The notes: a model not told the origin generated them from the sequence alone. Positions 45,800-61,700 are shown, numbered from the stretch's first letter. The stretch is 64,000 nt of DNA from Ligula intestinalis (GCA_036362985.1 JAYGXS010000003.1:34203510-34267509); one strand, 5' to 3'. A program made the numbers and translations.

Positions 45800-48700
45800 T
45801 TAGCGCAACGCCATTTGCATGGCAGGACGTGCCTATTCTCGAGTCTTTGCGAGGGAGCCGCATAGGTAATCTGTACGCAGAATTCAAATGTTTCCCTATC
45901 TTATTTGCACGGGTGTTGGACGAATCGATCTAACTTAATAGCATGGCCGAAAATGGAGTTTCCGTTCTATCGTGGACCTCAAGGTCTACGATTCAGGCAC
46001 AGCAGTCAATAATTGAGAACTTTCCCTTCTCTATCAGCAATGACAGTGACATATCAATGGTCATGTCTGACTTATCTGTCCTCATCAACCACGTCAGTTG
46101 TTCATTGAGCAACGTTCGCATCACTGCACTCGCAGACCCGCGTCATGCTGGCTGGGCTAGAAAGTATGCAGCCATGTGCGATTGCCGTAAACCGATCAAT
46201 CCTGCTTGCCGGAACGAAATGAACCTTTTCATTCTGCCTTATGGCGGGGGGTTCTAGAGCCCATACCAAAGTGAAGACCGCTTACTACTGGTTCGTCTAT
46301 GCTGCTAGTCCAATGTGACTGGTGATGCCCTACCCCAGCGGACACGAAGAATACGTGTGATCTAGGGCTCATCATGTTGCCTGATGATAGGCATAAGCCG
46401 GGGTAAATTTTGGCCTGCAGTCTGGGGCAGGAGTATCCTCGACTGCTGACGGTGAAAAAGCCATAAATGATCACTTTAGTCTCCCTGACGTTACTACTCA
46501 TCTCTCTCAAATCTTATATTCTGAGTGAGCGACCGTGAACTGTTCGGAGATGGTCGTGATATGTTTCAATGTCAGTTTGTTTTCGGTTCTCCGAAGTACA
46601 CACACTCAAGGAATTTGTTTTCTAATCACCCGTCGTCTTAGCACAAAAGATGTAGCCAGCAGGCTGTACTTCGAACCTTTTATGGGTAGCATTTGGTACA
46701 CTACGAGACTTGCATGATGCCACCGCGATAAAAGCGCAAATGGAATTCCAGAGAAATTGAGATGTTGGTAGGAGGATAGATGTTCTCAAAATTACACTTA
46801 TCCAACTCACTTGTCAGACTGCCGAGACTGGAGCGCCCTGTCACACGTTTGTGTCCCACGCCCCGCTACATCTGTCACACATGGATCGCCAATGCCGGTT
46901 ACGCGTGAATCATGCTCCCCCCCCCCCCTTTTTTGTCACCCACGCACTGCACGTGCTCCTTCGGGTTCCGCAGGGGAAAATGCCAAGATTCATTCATCCG
47001 ATACACTCACAAGAGCTTTTTCTGCTGCTGCTGCTGCTGCTGCTGCTGCGGCGGCGGCGGCTGCTTTTTTCACGCTGCACGATTGGCCAACTGCTGAAAC
47101 ATGGACAATCCTGAATTAAATCGGAGGACCCATTTAAGAAGCCAATAATTCCAAATTGAATTTAAGCATGTTGAAATTGAGCCAGTATTTTTTTCTGCTT
47201 TCCATTCACAGGGGCGTTTTGGTATCAGCACATCGACTGGCCTACTTTGCTCGATACAAACAAACTTTTACTCTCCTCGTTCATTTGAACTGCAGCAATA
47301 AGGTCATCTGCAACAAACGTCAGCAGAAATTTGAAGGAAGTCACATCTCGCCTACATTTTGCGGCGCATTCACTGTCGATTCTTCATGATTTTGACAGTT
47401 GTGGTTTTCGACCACTCTGTGTAGTTCTCTATCTTCCGGTGCCATCTGTTTGGTTACCCAGTGTTATCCGCAATGAGTTAAAAATTATTGCTTCTCAATA
47501 AAGTGTATCGCTCTACCTCTGATTTGAAAGAACGTTAGCAGAAAGACTGAGTTTTGCTTAACGTGGCAATGTTTGTTAAAGGGCTCTAGTTGTCTGCCCG
47601 CGTCCAGTTTAGAACTTCGAAAGCTGCTAGGTAAAACAACCAGCTGTCCGTGTGAGGGAAGGTGGAAGTTTTTGGTCAACTGGAGGTCTGCTGACTCGTA
47701 GGCTTTTTAATGCAGAAATGTTTATGCACTGGAGATTGACAGCCGCTGTCCTGCAGCTGACAGCGAACAGCACGAGCCGTCGTTATCGAAGTCCCTACCC
47801 TTTAGGGCGCGCTGTGTAAACGGGTAAGCGTGGTTTGGCGATAAGACGTTGTGTCCACTGGCGATGCATGTTCTCGGAATAACGTCTGCGAATGAATGCT
47901 TGTTTGCTTTTAAACCTCTATACCTAAGAAGTATGCGTTGTAGACCTACCTGCTTTCATTTTTGAATGGCAACCTGGAATGTAAGATTCGATAGGAGAGA
48001 GAGAGAGTCAAGTCTGGCCAGCAATATTTCAGGAGCATGATTTTTTTTCTCTCCAAATGAATGCAGACAGGACCATGTGGCTGTCATAGGGGTGCAAGCC
48101 CCACTAACTTAAAATATCACCTTTTTCAAGTAGGTATTTCTGAGAGCATGACTCCCCTCTGTGTGCATAAAGATGCTCTAGAATGGCACATTAGCGACCA
48201 TTTTCTGTTCGTTTTGGGATTCCATTTTTGATTCATTCGGCTGTTATAGAAAATTTCCCGTTTATACGCCCAGGATGCATGTGCCTTCTGTAGAAACGCA
48301 CGTTTGGGTTTGGCCATCGTCTTTTGATTTGGTGAGATCTTAAACATGCCGATGATAATTAATGGATATGCCTGGACAGTTTAATCCATGTGTTTGCTGA
48401 TCCCAGTATCAACATGAATTAGTTTACTTGATGGTTACGATTTCAGACGTATAAATTTATGATCAAAAATGAGAAGGACCGCAAGACTAGGAATGCACAT
48501 GGCATTACGTGAATTAATGCTCCGTATATGTACCGCTTCCATTGGTTATAATGTACGAGTCGTATGAACAAAAAATGAAAACTTGGAAAGCCCGTTTCTA
48601 GGCTTGTCCTATGTTTAGCCTGTGTTCTGCCGTGAGGGCTAACTTTTTTCCTATTGCTGTCATTATTAACATGTTTTAATTTTTCTGGCCATTTAATTGT

Positions 48701-51700
48701 TTCCTTGTTCAAGCTAACTCCATATGAGATATTAGACAAAAGTAAAGCGAATTCTCCTAAAATGGTCAAGTCTCCTGTGCACAATCATGTTTAACTTTTG
48801 CTAGGAGCATAAAAGTTTGCATTTGAAACTTGATAAGCTACTTTTCAGCCATGGGTCACCGGGCGATTTTCTATATATCCGGCAATCTTACATCGTCTAC
48901 GTGTAGCTAAGTAGCTTTCATTTCCTTTCTAGTAGAAATAGTGGAGAACAGAGGTGAGGTAGGATTATTTGACGTTACATTACAAACAATGCAACCAGAT
49001 GAAATTGTTTACAACTGGATTTGCTCACCTTAGGTCCAATGCTTACATTCATTACCATAGCATGAACGTGAACGTTTTGAGAGACCTTGGAATCAATGTT
49101 GTTTGGGAGTGCATTGCAAAGCCCACCACCATAACTGTGGAATAGAAAGAATTGTTTATAAGGCTGACTTTTCTATGGGGATGCAACAAACGGACGAGTA
49201 AGATGGCGTCTGAAACCAGTGATCGCGAGCGCTTTCCCGCAGCGTACCTATGAGTATTTCTCGCGAACTTTTCGCTCCTTCGTTTAAGAACTAAAAAACT
49301 GACTCCCGTTGGAGGCCACATCGCTACGCATTGACTCGTTCACTTCCAGTTGTGGAGCAAAATACATGGGCCATAAAATATGCTCCCAGATAAGTGGGTA
49401 CGTGCGGAGTTTGAGTTTTATTCTCGCCCATCCGGTCAATAGTAATCATCGATTCAATTTTATAGAAGCCTTTCAGGGTGTATTTTGGATACCGGTCTTC
49501 TTCTCTTAACGCCTACGCCAACGAATGTTGGCAACCGCCGAGGCAACGCTTATCCGACTAGGGAATTTAGTGCTGCGTTTGAAGAAGACGCTAGTACAGG
49601 AACTCTCTTTGATGTAGCTGACGCCGACGTTGGTTTATAATCACAAGGTGCCCCACTTTCTGCTTACAATTGTTAACTCCACGTTTTGGCAGTGATGTTC
49701 ACCCTCCGCACATCGAGCACGCTCAACCTCACCGCTCTTCCTTCAGTCCCATTGACCGCAACACGCTGGCTTCGCTTTATGGACTACGTGCGAACAGTGG
49801 TTATTAGTCGTGAGGCACTTATGAGTCTTGCCAATCCCTCATATTTTGATTATCTATGTAATTCGGTAAGCCCGGTGATTACTTACCGAAAACATATGCT
49901 AACCGAATTCACTTTTCAAAAATTCACTGAGCGCTGCTTTTATTTGGGCATGCAAATGCTTGAAACCAGGGCAGTTTCGGCCTGAGATACGACCGAGCCG
50001 CCAACATTTTTGAATTCTGACCGGGTTATTAGGGGGTCACCTAGTTCTGTTAAAGGCGATATTCTCTAATTTTCGACTTTCAAAGCAAACCTCTTATAGT
50101 TGAGCTATATTTTTCCTGAATTAACAGGCAAAATGTTTATAATAAGACGTTATCTTCCATAAATCAAACCCTTAATAGTCCTCGGAGCGCTTAAATTGTA
50201 TCTTTTGTCTGATTTTGTAAATCATTTTAAACAAGATTTTACGAAGTTGAAAGACGTTAGCTCTGGCACAGAGCCAAACTGTGGACAGTATATTACCCGA
50301 TAGCACAATAGGCAGAAAACTTAATTCGAATCTAGAAGTTCGAATGTTCGATTCCGTCTCAGATTTCTGCCTAGGAAGATCATAAGTTAGAGTTGGGAAT
50401 TAGCATATTTAAGATCCAGGAGCTATTCGGCTTTACTTAATCTCCCTTTCGATTGTCAAATCTGGATGCTGAGAAAAGCCGTACTAATCCCTCTGCGAAA
50501 TTGTTCTACCTGTAAAACGATCGTCTGCAGACACGTTTTTGAAGTTTTGTCGCCTTTTTCGGGAATGCTGGTGCTACAATCCTATAAAACTATGCTCATC
50601 CGCATAGAGTTGCCTACCTGAGCAAACTGGAATCGCATGTATTTCCGATAGCATGACTTCTAACTACATCCCAGGTGCAAAGAGCGAATATACGCTCAGC
50701 CCAGCAAAGCACTGACTTAAATCCTTCACTACAATTTCGGGTAATTAAGTACTTAAATGATAGCGCATGTACTTAAACCGAAAACACAGCCAAGTAGAGA
50801 GGGCAAAATCCAGATTTTTGATAGATGTTGACTCATCGATTCTTGGCCGTGAATATTTGCAATAACTTATCTAAATTTCATCCATTAACAACCGTTAATT
50901 AAGCAATGCATATGTTGCGCAACCTTTTATGCGATTAAAATCAGTTATAAACTACATGATGTGATGCACGAAAAAAGCCGAAATTTACAAAAGATTGATA
51001 ACCACCCACAAACCCACAAGAACTTGGAAATAATAGTGAAGAGCCTTAATCTAATTTAAACATCAAAGGAAATATAAAAAATACGATTAGTTTCTTTCGC
51101 AACACCAACTTTTTTTAAATCGGCAAACACTGTTAACATGAAAAATCGCTGTAAGTATGACCAATGAATGCAAGTGGAATTTTCAGGTGAAATCTGAGAC
51201 ATACGATTTTGTGTAAATTCAAACAAATTCCCTTTCATCACATTTATTTATGCAGTTCGGCTCCTTATTTATGCGAATGCCAAAATGTTTGAAAGGTTGA
51301 TAATCACTCGCAAACTGGCGTTAATGCAACTAAGAAAAGTTTGAAATAATATTGATAATTCTGTTAGATATTTATGATATTCGATTGTAATTAGTTCCAG
51401 ATCGTCCTTGAAATTTCAGTCAATATTTCACGATTTTCAGTATTTTCAAGCTCATTTAAACCTTTAAAATTAGCTATTTCCAAAACGTGTTTACCGAAGA
51501 GGTGACTTTTTTCGATAATAATTTTTATAAGGTCAGTTTTTGGGTCACATTTGTAGACTCATCCAAACGCGTAAACTCATTACCGAGAAAAATAAACGCC
51601 CGCAACTAAAGTCTGGTATGCATACGCCTAAAATCACTTAAAGAAACTGTTTGCAATACGTTACTTCCCTAAAAACACTTATTTCTATATTCAGCTGCTA

Positions 51701-54640
51701 AATATCTACGTTAGTTACCTGTTTCCAAGGCAGCGTTAAAGTAAAAACGAGGAACTCTGACCGGTTTTGCTTTTCCTAAAAATTAATGATAAAATTTTGG
51801 CTGAAAAAAGCCTTTTATATTGAAGCATTTTTCACTATATCTGATTTCCCATAGGCCCTCTTCTAAGATTGAAAATCGGTCAAATGGTGGCTGACTGTAT
51901 ACTCTTGCAAAACTGTTAATCTTCAGTTTGTTCTTTATCTAAATTAGAAGAAACCATGTTGTAGAAAAAGCATCTTCCATCATGTTCCAAATGTACTAAG
52001 ATCGTTTTACTTGTCTATGTACACGGTACAATATGCGTATTTTTGTTTACGGTCCCAAATCATCGATGCCGGGAAACAAAATATGGTCAGAAAATTTTAT
52101 TACTGCGTTTTATGAGAAAAATGCAAAGGTTAGCATAATATAGCTTCTCCAACTGAATTCGTTCCCTTTTTTTGGATAAATGCGATTACATACTCTCACT
52201 TCCGCCTGATATTCACTAGCTTAAAATCATACTTTCCGGTTTTGCGAAGGCTTTATTTGCAAATTTTCTTGCGTATATTGGTGCTCTTTTAAAGCACAGC
52301 CCACAAAAGCACAAGTTCTGTACTGTTCTACTAAATAGCACAGGAAATTTCTTGGATATCCAGCAAGGTCTGATTTCGCCAATATCCTGTCTATCTTCCT
52401 TCAGGATAAAGAACTACCATGTATTTTTCTTCATATGAAGGCTTCCCGACCATCAAATCCATTTAACAGATCAAAATGACACGATTAAATATACGCTAAA
52501 CTACTCACTCAAATTGTATCCCTGAAATATCCTGAATTAGGGCACCTTCTGCAGTGCTTGACAAAAGTTCACTATATTTTATCACCAAGAAGGATTTTAC
52601 GAGTAAATTACAACCTAGCATTTGCGCCCGAGGCAGTGGATTATTAGGAGCTTGCGACTTCTTATGCTATTCTTCGCAAGGCTTTTTCTTAATGTCCGTA
52701 AGTTTATGAATGCGCTTTTTAAAGGAAATAATAAAATCCATATATCTTAGGAAAATTTTGGCACTATGAAGTTCCCTCCCATGCATGCATGGCTTAAATG
52801 CACTTTCTTTGCTTTTAAAATCATGACTAAAAAAGGAAACACATGCTTTGTCCACAGATATAATTACCTATGTATCGTTTTCATCATCCCCCAAAGGAGA
52901 CGAAGAAGTAAGTATGAGAACATGAACCGAATTACCTTGGAACTGGTGTTTCGGACACTCGGTTGGTTCCATCGTCATACATATGCATGTATAAACATAA
53001 ACTTGATGCACATGTTATGTATATACATTTGGTGTAAAATTTGAATTTAAAATCAAGATTAATTTATCTATGAAACCGTAAAGTTAAACTTTCACCTCAC
53101 ACAAAACCAGCACCACAGATGTACCACAGTAACCTTTTGTGCCTTTTTTGCTCGTCATATGACTATTTTTATCGAAACCACTAAAATTAATCGAAATTGT
53201 CCAGGCTACTTACTTAGGACAATTTTTGTAATGTCGGTTTAAGACTTATTGGCAAATCGTCTCAGCAAACCTCTCCGCTGGTAAGAGTTATTTTTTCGGT
53301 TATTCTCACTATTTTCCCTATTCCTGAAGGCGCCCATTAATAAAATAGCTGCTAATTATCAGAATCATAGATCACAATAATGTTCCTCTGTGCTAAAGAT
53401 ATTCTTCTGTGATGTAAAGAAGAGGTGCAATCTCATGAAATGTTAGCCAAAATTCTGAAATTTGGTTTCGATTCAAAAAGAGTACATAAAAGAACTAATA
53501 AAATTAATTCGTCTGCAGCACAATTCACGGAATATTTTCGCCACTTCTTTGTGCCAGCTTTTGAACGAGCTTCTTTCCATCTGCGCTCAAACACTACAAC
53601 CTGTACGAGGTGACTGCTTAACTATACTGCATGCTGCCATAGAGTTTTGATACCCTTAAAAAGACAAATCTATTTTATGGAAATCAGGAACGAAATTATT
53701 GTCTCGTTTCTTGTTTTAAGGCATAGTGCGTCTTCTTCGCAGGTGACGTTTGAAGAAATTGTACCTTTCTGTGGAAAAACTTTTTCCAATCACGGAAGAG
53801 TTTTAAACCCGACCTGCCGTTACATTTGCATTCAGGGTATCCAAACTCCGTGCCTTGTGCATTGCGTCTAACGAAGTTACTAGATTTCTGTATGGACTTA
53901 ATAATAAACTATGTGGTGTTCACAAAATTTTGCTATGGTCTTGGACCATAAGGAGACAGCTGCAATAATTTATAACTAGGCATTTCACAGTTTCCACATA
54001 TTTCATGATAAGAAACCTTTAAAACCGAAAGATGCCCCCGTTTCAAGCCTAAAAATGGCAGAAGACGTAATTTCCTACGAAGTGATTCCAAAAAATAATA
54101 TTTATTTGCGAGGTTTCCATAAAGCCTATTTGAATTGATAAGAGCACAGAAAATCGACGGTAAAAAATCATACTAGATAAATTTCCATCGTTGAAATAGC
54201 CTACTTTTGCAAGCAATCGGAATGAAGCTCATTGAAATGTCGGCATTCTGACGTGACTTACACCCATTAGAATTAGGCTCTCTGCCAATCAATATTACAA
54301 CCTTGCTTGACTCACTTGCTTTCGAATCGAAAAAAGACTTCCAAATTTCGGATGACATATCATGGGATATAAAATGTATTTGATATAGTCTCATTGTGAT
54401 GTCATGGTCCATACGCATCAGTAGCATGGCGCTCAAACGCCCCAATCTACTCTTGGCAGCATTTGTCACTACTACATAGTAGACAACGCAATGAATCTCA
54501 GTCTTCCCGTGTATGAGTGGATATATAAAACAGCCGTAAGCTGAAAAGTTCAAGAAGAACCAGTTATTGCTAATCACAGTAAAATAGCCATCCGCATGGA
54601 CCCTTTTGCAACTAAATACTGTCTGAGAACATCAAGGTTA
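45800..54640. other. No recognisable gene
   Basis: About 8.8 kb, mostly AT-rich. It includes a CTG/CGG run at 47022-47060 and a poly-C tract near 46917-46928. A B-box-like ttcgaatgttcgattcc at 50339-50355 suggests a further tRNA-derived fragment, but the head is not convincing. No exon was supported. Confidence 0.45.
47022..47060 (+). repeat. CTG run followed by CGG run
   Basis: About nine CTG units pass into about four CGG units. It is in opposite orientation to the CAG run at 33285. Confidence 0.85.
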
Positions 54641-57600
54641 AACATATAGAGTTCTCAGTGGGCAATTAAGAATGAAGAAAGTTCTCGAGAGCTGAGATTT
54701 TTGATTGCATCTTCGTTTGCTCGTAGGTCAAGTCTCGAGAATAAAAACTTATCCCCCCTTTACGCCGACATGCGTGGTAAAACTGTCATACCAACTGGTC
54801 AGGCCACACAACTATCTTCTTCTTCGATTCGATTTCATTTCTGTGGATTTAAGTTCCGTTTCCTGGTGCGTCACTCCATACCCTGATATTTTTTCATGAC
54901 TTTCTGAAGAGTCATTTGCCTGTCCGAGAGGTGGACGGAAACCTATGACGGTCAGGCTGCCGATTGCGACGAGGTCCAGCGTATGCACCAGATTGAGACT
55001 TGCGCGTGATTCAGATTATAGTGTTAGCAGACTTACGCTATATCCCCGCACTCACCCCTCCCCCCATCTGATCTCGGTGTCATGGCTAGGTCAAGGAGGC
55101 TGGAGGCAGGAGGGGACGCAGGTGGCTTGAGCGATCGAAAGCGCCTCGAAGCGTGCCACCACCTCTGGCACGGATCTGATGAGTTGGACTGCCGCAGTGG
55201 CCACATGAAGAAGGAGCCCCTTCAGCGGAATTATAAGTTCATCCGTGAGACAATCCACACAAACCCACTGAGCTAACTGTGAGGTCCGTTGTTCCCGTCA
55301 GCGGGAAAGCTTTCAGGCCATGGTTTTTAGCGCACCGCGATAGCTCCAAGCGCATCAGATTTTTAATACTGAGGAAAATTCGCTTAGCCGTTGACCTCAC
55401 TCGCAATTCCTACTACCAGGCCCCAGCCACTGTCCTAGCCGTTCAGTTAGCTAGTGCGGGGACTGGACGCAGCGGCTGGCATAGGTGATGACGTCGTCTG
55501 CGCAGGCCACCTACACGACTTGAGGCACCAAACACAAACGCTTGGATTTATACAAGAGGTGGTGAGCGCCTCAAATCTCGCATATGAGAGAGTGCCACAT
55601 ACTACATTAAGAAAATGAACCGTACCTGGAACTCTGAAAACCAACGATCTGGCAGATGGCAGCTAAAGCATTTCTATGATTTCAGTTTAAAAGTGGTTAT
55701 GGTATCCTTCGGTGTCTACAAAAGCCATTGTATACTACTAGCTCTGAGTTTAATTTGGAGGTGAAAGCATGAGACTAAAATGTTTTTATAATACTCACGA
55801 TAAAACATTTCAGTTTTGTCTTGTCGTTAGGTTTGCTTTACTTCATCCTTCAGTCATTCATGCTGATCTCTCAGAGCGGGTTTGACTGCTCAATCAACTG
55901 CCCTTTCCATAGGGCGATTGGGAAGCTGAGGTGACAGTTAGGTAGGTGACAGGGTCCTCGTGATACGACGTAGCTCCTGGGACTGGTTGTAGTTGGTGCA
56001 TGATAACAACAGGGGAGGAGGAGAGGGAGTGCAAGCGAGCGATTTAATTAATTGCATCATTTTACGGACGCGCTGCTCTCGCGGTGTCTCGTGTGAAGTA
56101 TTGAGCCCAGTAGACAAGATCCCATTGGTTTTACTTGAATAATATTCAGTTCGTTGTGATTCCTCTTCCCCTGCTTCCTCCCCCACTGGTGCAGACGCAG
56201 ATTTAGAGCGCACGCCTTATTGCCCGCCGTGATTGGCAGATTATTTTTTTCTGCCCTGCCTGCGTGCTAGAGGGCTTTCATTTCCCTTTGAGTGCTCTTA
56301 AGACTTAACCAATATAAGAAGCTGACCAAATTGTGGCACTTGTCAACAGCAATGAGCGGCAGCGAACGAGGCTTTTTTTACAGGATAGCGTGCGAATGAT
56401 TCTGCTCTCTCCCCCTCGTGAAGATTATCTCTAGAACTCGCATAGACGGCCGAGAGATAGTAGAGAATCAGTAATTGCTAGGTGATAACGGCAGAACTAA
56501 AGGAATCTGGAGCGACCACTTAGGACAAAGCAACGTCCTTAGCCAACCACATTTAAACTATAGGTAGGCATGGACCCCAACACGTCCTGTAACTAGAACA
56601 GAATTATCAACACCACCTCCTTGGGACTTAAATACTGCCAGTCGTAATAAACATAATGTTGGCCCATGGTCCAAAGGACGGAGGGTTCGACATCACTGCC
56701 TCATCGGTAACTGTTCTGGGTTCATCTCAGAGATCCTTCGAGTTTGGGGTTGGCAAGAAAACGGGACTGTTACGCCAGTTTTTCTTTGTAATGCAAACTA
56801 AAACATATGCTACTTCCAAACGTTTATTCTTAGTTAACCATAAGTCTTTGCAGGATGCTTAACACCAGAAGAGCTTTCAACTGAGTCTTTGAACTGTGCT
56901 AATATATCTGACTCCAGGTAGTGCGCATAACTGAATGGCAGATTTCATCGAACTAAATAATTTACTGGCAAGAACAAATTATAAAACGTTTGCATGAAGT
57001 AAATCTAGGTTCTACTTCAACAATCACCACTTCGTTTTCTTTTTCTGCCCACCGTTTAATGATAAGGTAATCGGAATAAGAATTATACAATTTTGCTGTT
57101 AAAAATCGATACTAAACATTGTTGATGGAGCCTGTGGTTTCTATTTTCAAAATCATCGGCCATTTCTCAAGGTCTGAAGATCGAAATATTTGCTTCATAT
57201 GGTTCAAAAATACGTATATCAATCCGCGACATAAATTTTGCACCGGTGAGAGAACTTTTTTCACTTACTATAGGGCCCAACCATTGAGCCGCATTTATGT
57301 AAAGTAAAACTGAATAGTGGGGTTAAAGTACATTTGAATCTATAGGCACGGCTTTTGAATTTGAGCCACCCATTTTTTTTGCTCTCCATTCACGGGGAAT
57401 TTATTATCCTATACCATCCTCTCTAATCCTCTGCATTGCTTGTCTGCATTTGTGATCATGAGGTCATATCTTCAGTACACTGCTACCTTTTTAAATGCAC
57501 GAAAGTGAGTTATTTTATCTACAACATATTACCATCCCAATATTTGTCAAATGCGGCCAATCTGTCGCGTATGCAATTCTCCGTACGATGACAACGCGAA

Positions 57601-60600
57601 GTAAAAAGCGTGTGAAGAAGCGGAAATGGGGAAGTTGAAAGCCGATCTGTCTCCATAGTTGATGTGAATGTCGTGAAAAACTTGACCTGTGAGTATTACA
57701 TGACCTTTTACCTTTTAAAAATGACCCTTTATTTACCTTACCATCTGCTCTCCGTGAATGGAGCCATTTTTGCTGAAAACTCAGGTTTGTAAAATGCTCA
57801 ATATAGCATTCTTCTCCTTTTTTGTGTTTGGACACGCAATCGCACAGGCATTGCATTATAAGGCAAAGTACGATCTGCTTACAGTCTTGAAGAATCTTTG
57901 GTAAAAGTGAGTGTTTCAGTAAGGACTGACAGCTTATATATAATGTTCTCCATTCTCCTGTGTAGTCGTATAGAATTCCGGATAACTGTTATATATTGGT
58001 TTAATATACGCTTAAATTACTAATGTTCGGCGAGCAATTTACAAATAAATATGGGTCTTTACTATGTAGTCTACGGCATCAAGCATTGTGTCCTCGAAAC
58101 TTGTAAAGTAGCTCTGATCAGTTAAACTTGCGAACGAAAACAACCAACTGGAAGATTTAAATTCCTTGAGTATGACAGCGCTGGCCCTCCCTCCCCAATT
58201 TGGCCAACCGAACCCCCTCTAACGTCAGAAGTAGTCACTTTTATGTAAATTTGCTCAAGCGTCGCGAGATCCACAAAAGACGTTTAACTGATCCGGTGGA
58301 GTCTTGGATTTCCTAACCTTAAGTGGTGCGTTTGGGTTCTGAATTTGTGTTTTACGTCCTCATTTTTCAAAAAAACAAGGGTAAAGAACGCCGTGATTTT
58401 TTACATTCAAGAAATGTAAGCTCACTGGCCTTTGCCAACATCCCATTTGTCCAATTTTTGGAAATCTTTATTGCAGCACGGAATTTCCCTGAGTCCTTCG
58501 GAAAGCAATGTTTTCAGTGACCGTTGGTGTCGAATGAAACTACTTTTTTCATTTATTTGACAATCGAAATCACACAAGTGATAGCTCATTGATCAGCACA
58601 ACTATATGAACGAATAGTATCTCACAGTGGGTTGATTGATGAGATTCTTACTTACCAACCGCACCTGGACGATCGCCGGGTTTCTTACAAATCACTTCGG
58701 ATGAAGTTTATGACGCGCATTTAGAGTGCATACTGCGTGCTGCCTTCTTCAAAAAGGACGCAGGCCATATTATAGTACACTATTTACTGGCCATATTAAG
58801 CATGATTACTAGAATAAGGCACGTACTTATAGCAGCGGTATTTTAGTCTAACTTAGTAGAAACGTACGCAGCCCGACGGATAGATTTGAGAGGCTGGAAA
58901 CCAAGGCAAGCTCTAAACATGTGCCCCAAACATGTACTTACTCGGAATGATTGAAACCAAGATCCCCATTGGTTGCTGAGATCAAGGGTAGGAGCCCTAG
59001 CGTTGACTAACTCAGCGACAATTGGTAGCGCCAGTGCTAGCACCAGTACTACTACAATCCATGTTGAGATTGAGAGGCTATGAGCCCAGTGCTGAATTTA
59101 ATCAGCATCACTTCCGACTTACAATACACTTAGTAATAGTACCAGCAAATACTATCGCTCAGCTACACCCTAGTTAGTAGCATAAGAAATATCAGTAATG
59201 GTAGTATTATTACCAGTCCTGGCCTCCGAGAGTTTAGCAAGACACCTACTATAGGTGAGTGAGGGTAGAAAGTGCAGTAGTACCCGCGCAAAGTCTACTG
59301 TCACTAAAGGCCAAGTTTAGGCGGTGTTTCAGGCTGCATTGGAAAGAGCAGCTTCCGCCCAAAGCCTGCTTCGATCATCTCGACTTCGGTCTTGTCACCG
59401 GTTTAATGCGGTGGAGGGTTTGATTGAGGTAAACACTTGTGCGTCTATTTAACTATAATCTAGCTCCATTTACTCTGTCTGCTCTTGAGTGCATGGTGGA
59501 TTTCATCGAAGTCGATGGTCATCCACCACACACACGCATCTCGCAGTGAGTAAAGTTAGTAGGTAAAACCCTGGGCACTAACATCTGCAAGCCCGGTTCC
59601 TTGTGGGAAGAGATGAGGAGAAGGAGAGACGCCAGGTGGAGGGAATGGTTTTTTCTGTACGGGGTAAGCGGAGAATAGGTCACGGGAAGTTGACCGTCGG
59701 ACGAGTGCAGGTCTGTACCCGAGCGGGGCAGAGTCCGAAGATTTCAGTGCGGGAGTCGTCATTAGCGGTTGGAGCGGCTTTCGTTCGAGTCAGCTGCGGT
59801 AAGTGCTTGGCCAGACCGAGGAGACATGCGTTGGTGTGTGCGCATGTTAGCCACCATGAGAGATCGAGCGTTCTCGCGGTCTGCGGCACCTGTGATTGGC
59901 TGCCCAGGGGCAGGTCGAAACTTGCAATCACGTGGCGTTATGCGTGGTATGACGCCGGAGCTGAAAACCCGTACAGGGTCACTACGACTAGGCTGGGGGA
60001 AACTCAAAGTACAGACTCTAAAGTCCTTCGAGATTATCAGCCATCAAATTGGTGCGAACTTTTTCCGTCTGGAAAATGTTTGACAGTGCTCATCTCTGTC
60101 GAACCGGACTTTGTTCGGGAAACACGATCAGCCCAACTGAGACAACTTTCCGTATCCCAAGTATGTGTATAGAAGCCGAAGGCGATCCCCTCACAGGAAT
60201 CATAATTTTATTCTTCTACGCTTTCGAGCTCTTGCGGGCGTTCATCCTCAGAGATAAAAACGTCAAATTAGTATGCCGCCGTTTTTCCCTATAACTAATC
60301 AGCCGTCCATTAGGATTGCATGAACTCTACAATGCCTCAGAAAGAAAGGCACATTTTATGTAAGAGTACGTTGATCGACCTCGCTTTATCGAAGAACACA
60401 CCACGAAATATCTATGCAAAGCATTTGCTGATTAATATACTCTCAGGCATCGTGGCAAAGTCTGGGTCCATGCAATCGCTGGCCTGATCATTTGAGTCAA
60501 AATCTCGAGTTTTTGACCCCCAAGCGTGCTCTTAGAGCAGAAATCGCAGCGGGTAATTTTGCGGCATGCAAAAGCCGCAAAAGCATCGCGCTTAAGCCTT

Positions 60601-61700
60601 CGATAATTAAAAAAATGAGTTTTTATTTTACCTCACACGAACGTAAGGGCTCTTGTCTGATAGGATCAATTTATGTCCAAAGAAGCTGAAATACTGCTGC
60701 ACTTTTACCGGCTTTGAGATTCTTATTAAATCATCGCAGTGCTTCATGTTCTCTCCGAAGTGAATAGCAAGTCAATGGCAAATAAGAGGTGTGTATGCTT
60801 TAGCCTGACTTATTTACGTGTAGTGTGTGGAAACGAGTTATCTTTCGAAATATTTCATTTCTCCGGATGTAAAAATAAGTTTACTATTAAGACTGCAGAA
60901 AGAGTCTATTACATACTGAAGGATAATTGCATCGTCGTTTGAAAAACACGCAAACAGCTTACCTGACAAGGGGTAGTAAATGGTAAGCCCTATAAGTGTA
61001 AAAAGTAATTTACTAACAAGCAGTTATAAAAAATATATGATGAGGTGGAGTTCGAAACAGTAACTAAAATCTAAACATAGGTATCATAATCAGCTAGTTC
61101 AACCAAATTATGAATATATCAGATTTTGTATACAAACAAGGACTGGAGACACTGGGTTGATCATTTCCTGCTGACTAGCAACGGCTCAATCCTGTCTTGC
61201 CTATTTAGGCTTCGAATCCCCAGTATTTTCTGCTCCGGAACAGATCCCATCACCGCACTGGTGGGCCCATGTAATGTCTGCTGACATAAGGTGGCATAAA
61301 CAAACCTGCCCTGATTGACTAGCTAAATGAGACCCTTCGCTCTGTGTCCGTGCTGGGCGGCTACATACATTCCACGTGGGTGTTCGGATGACCATAAGTG
61401 ATTATAGTAATTTCTTAACTTATACAAATATTTACTATATTGGCAGCACGGATAGTAGTGATTAAAAGCCCAGATACGCGTTTCGCCAGTATTCTTCATT
61501 GCATTCCTTATGTGCTTTCTGGTTTCTACATCAATTTTGCAATTCCAGTTCTTTAATTTCCCTACAAATTAATATTTGAACTCGGTGCAGATCAGTCAAT
61601 TCAAGGGCTGTGTAAATTATGTTAATGATTGGGCTGAACCCTCCATCAAGCATTGTTAGATTGCTTTCTTTTTATTAACAAGGCAGGAGCATCGGTAGGG
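54640..61700. other. No recognisable gene; GC-richer islands
   Basis: Islands near 54940-55500 and 59560-60190 are GC-richer and open on both strands, but no protein family, splice structure or RT motif could be recognised. They may be old repeats. The remaining sequence is AT-rich. Confidence 0.4.

Noticed and set aside
46379..46410. CTGATGA followed by an aggc...gcc hairpin
   Set aside because: The hairpin is present but no GAAA follows and stem I cannot form.
59603..60172. Long open frame of 189 codons
   Set aside because: Frames are open on both strands in a GC-richer island, with no recognisable domain and no splice or family support.
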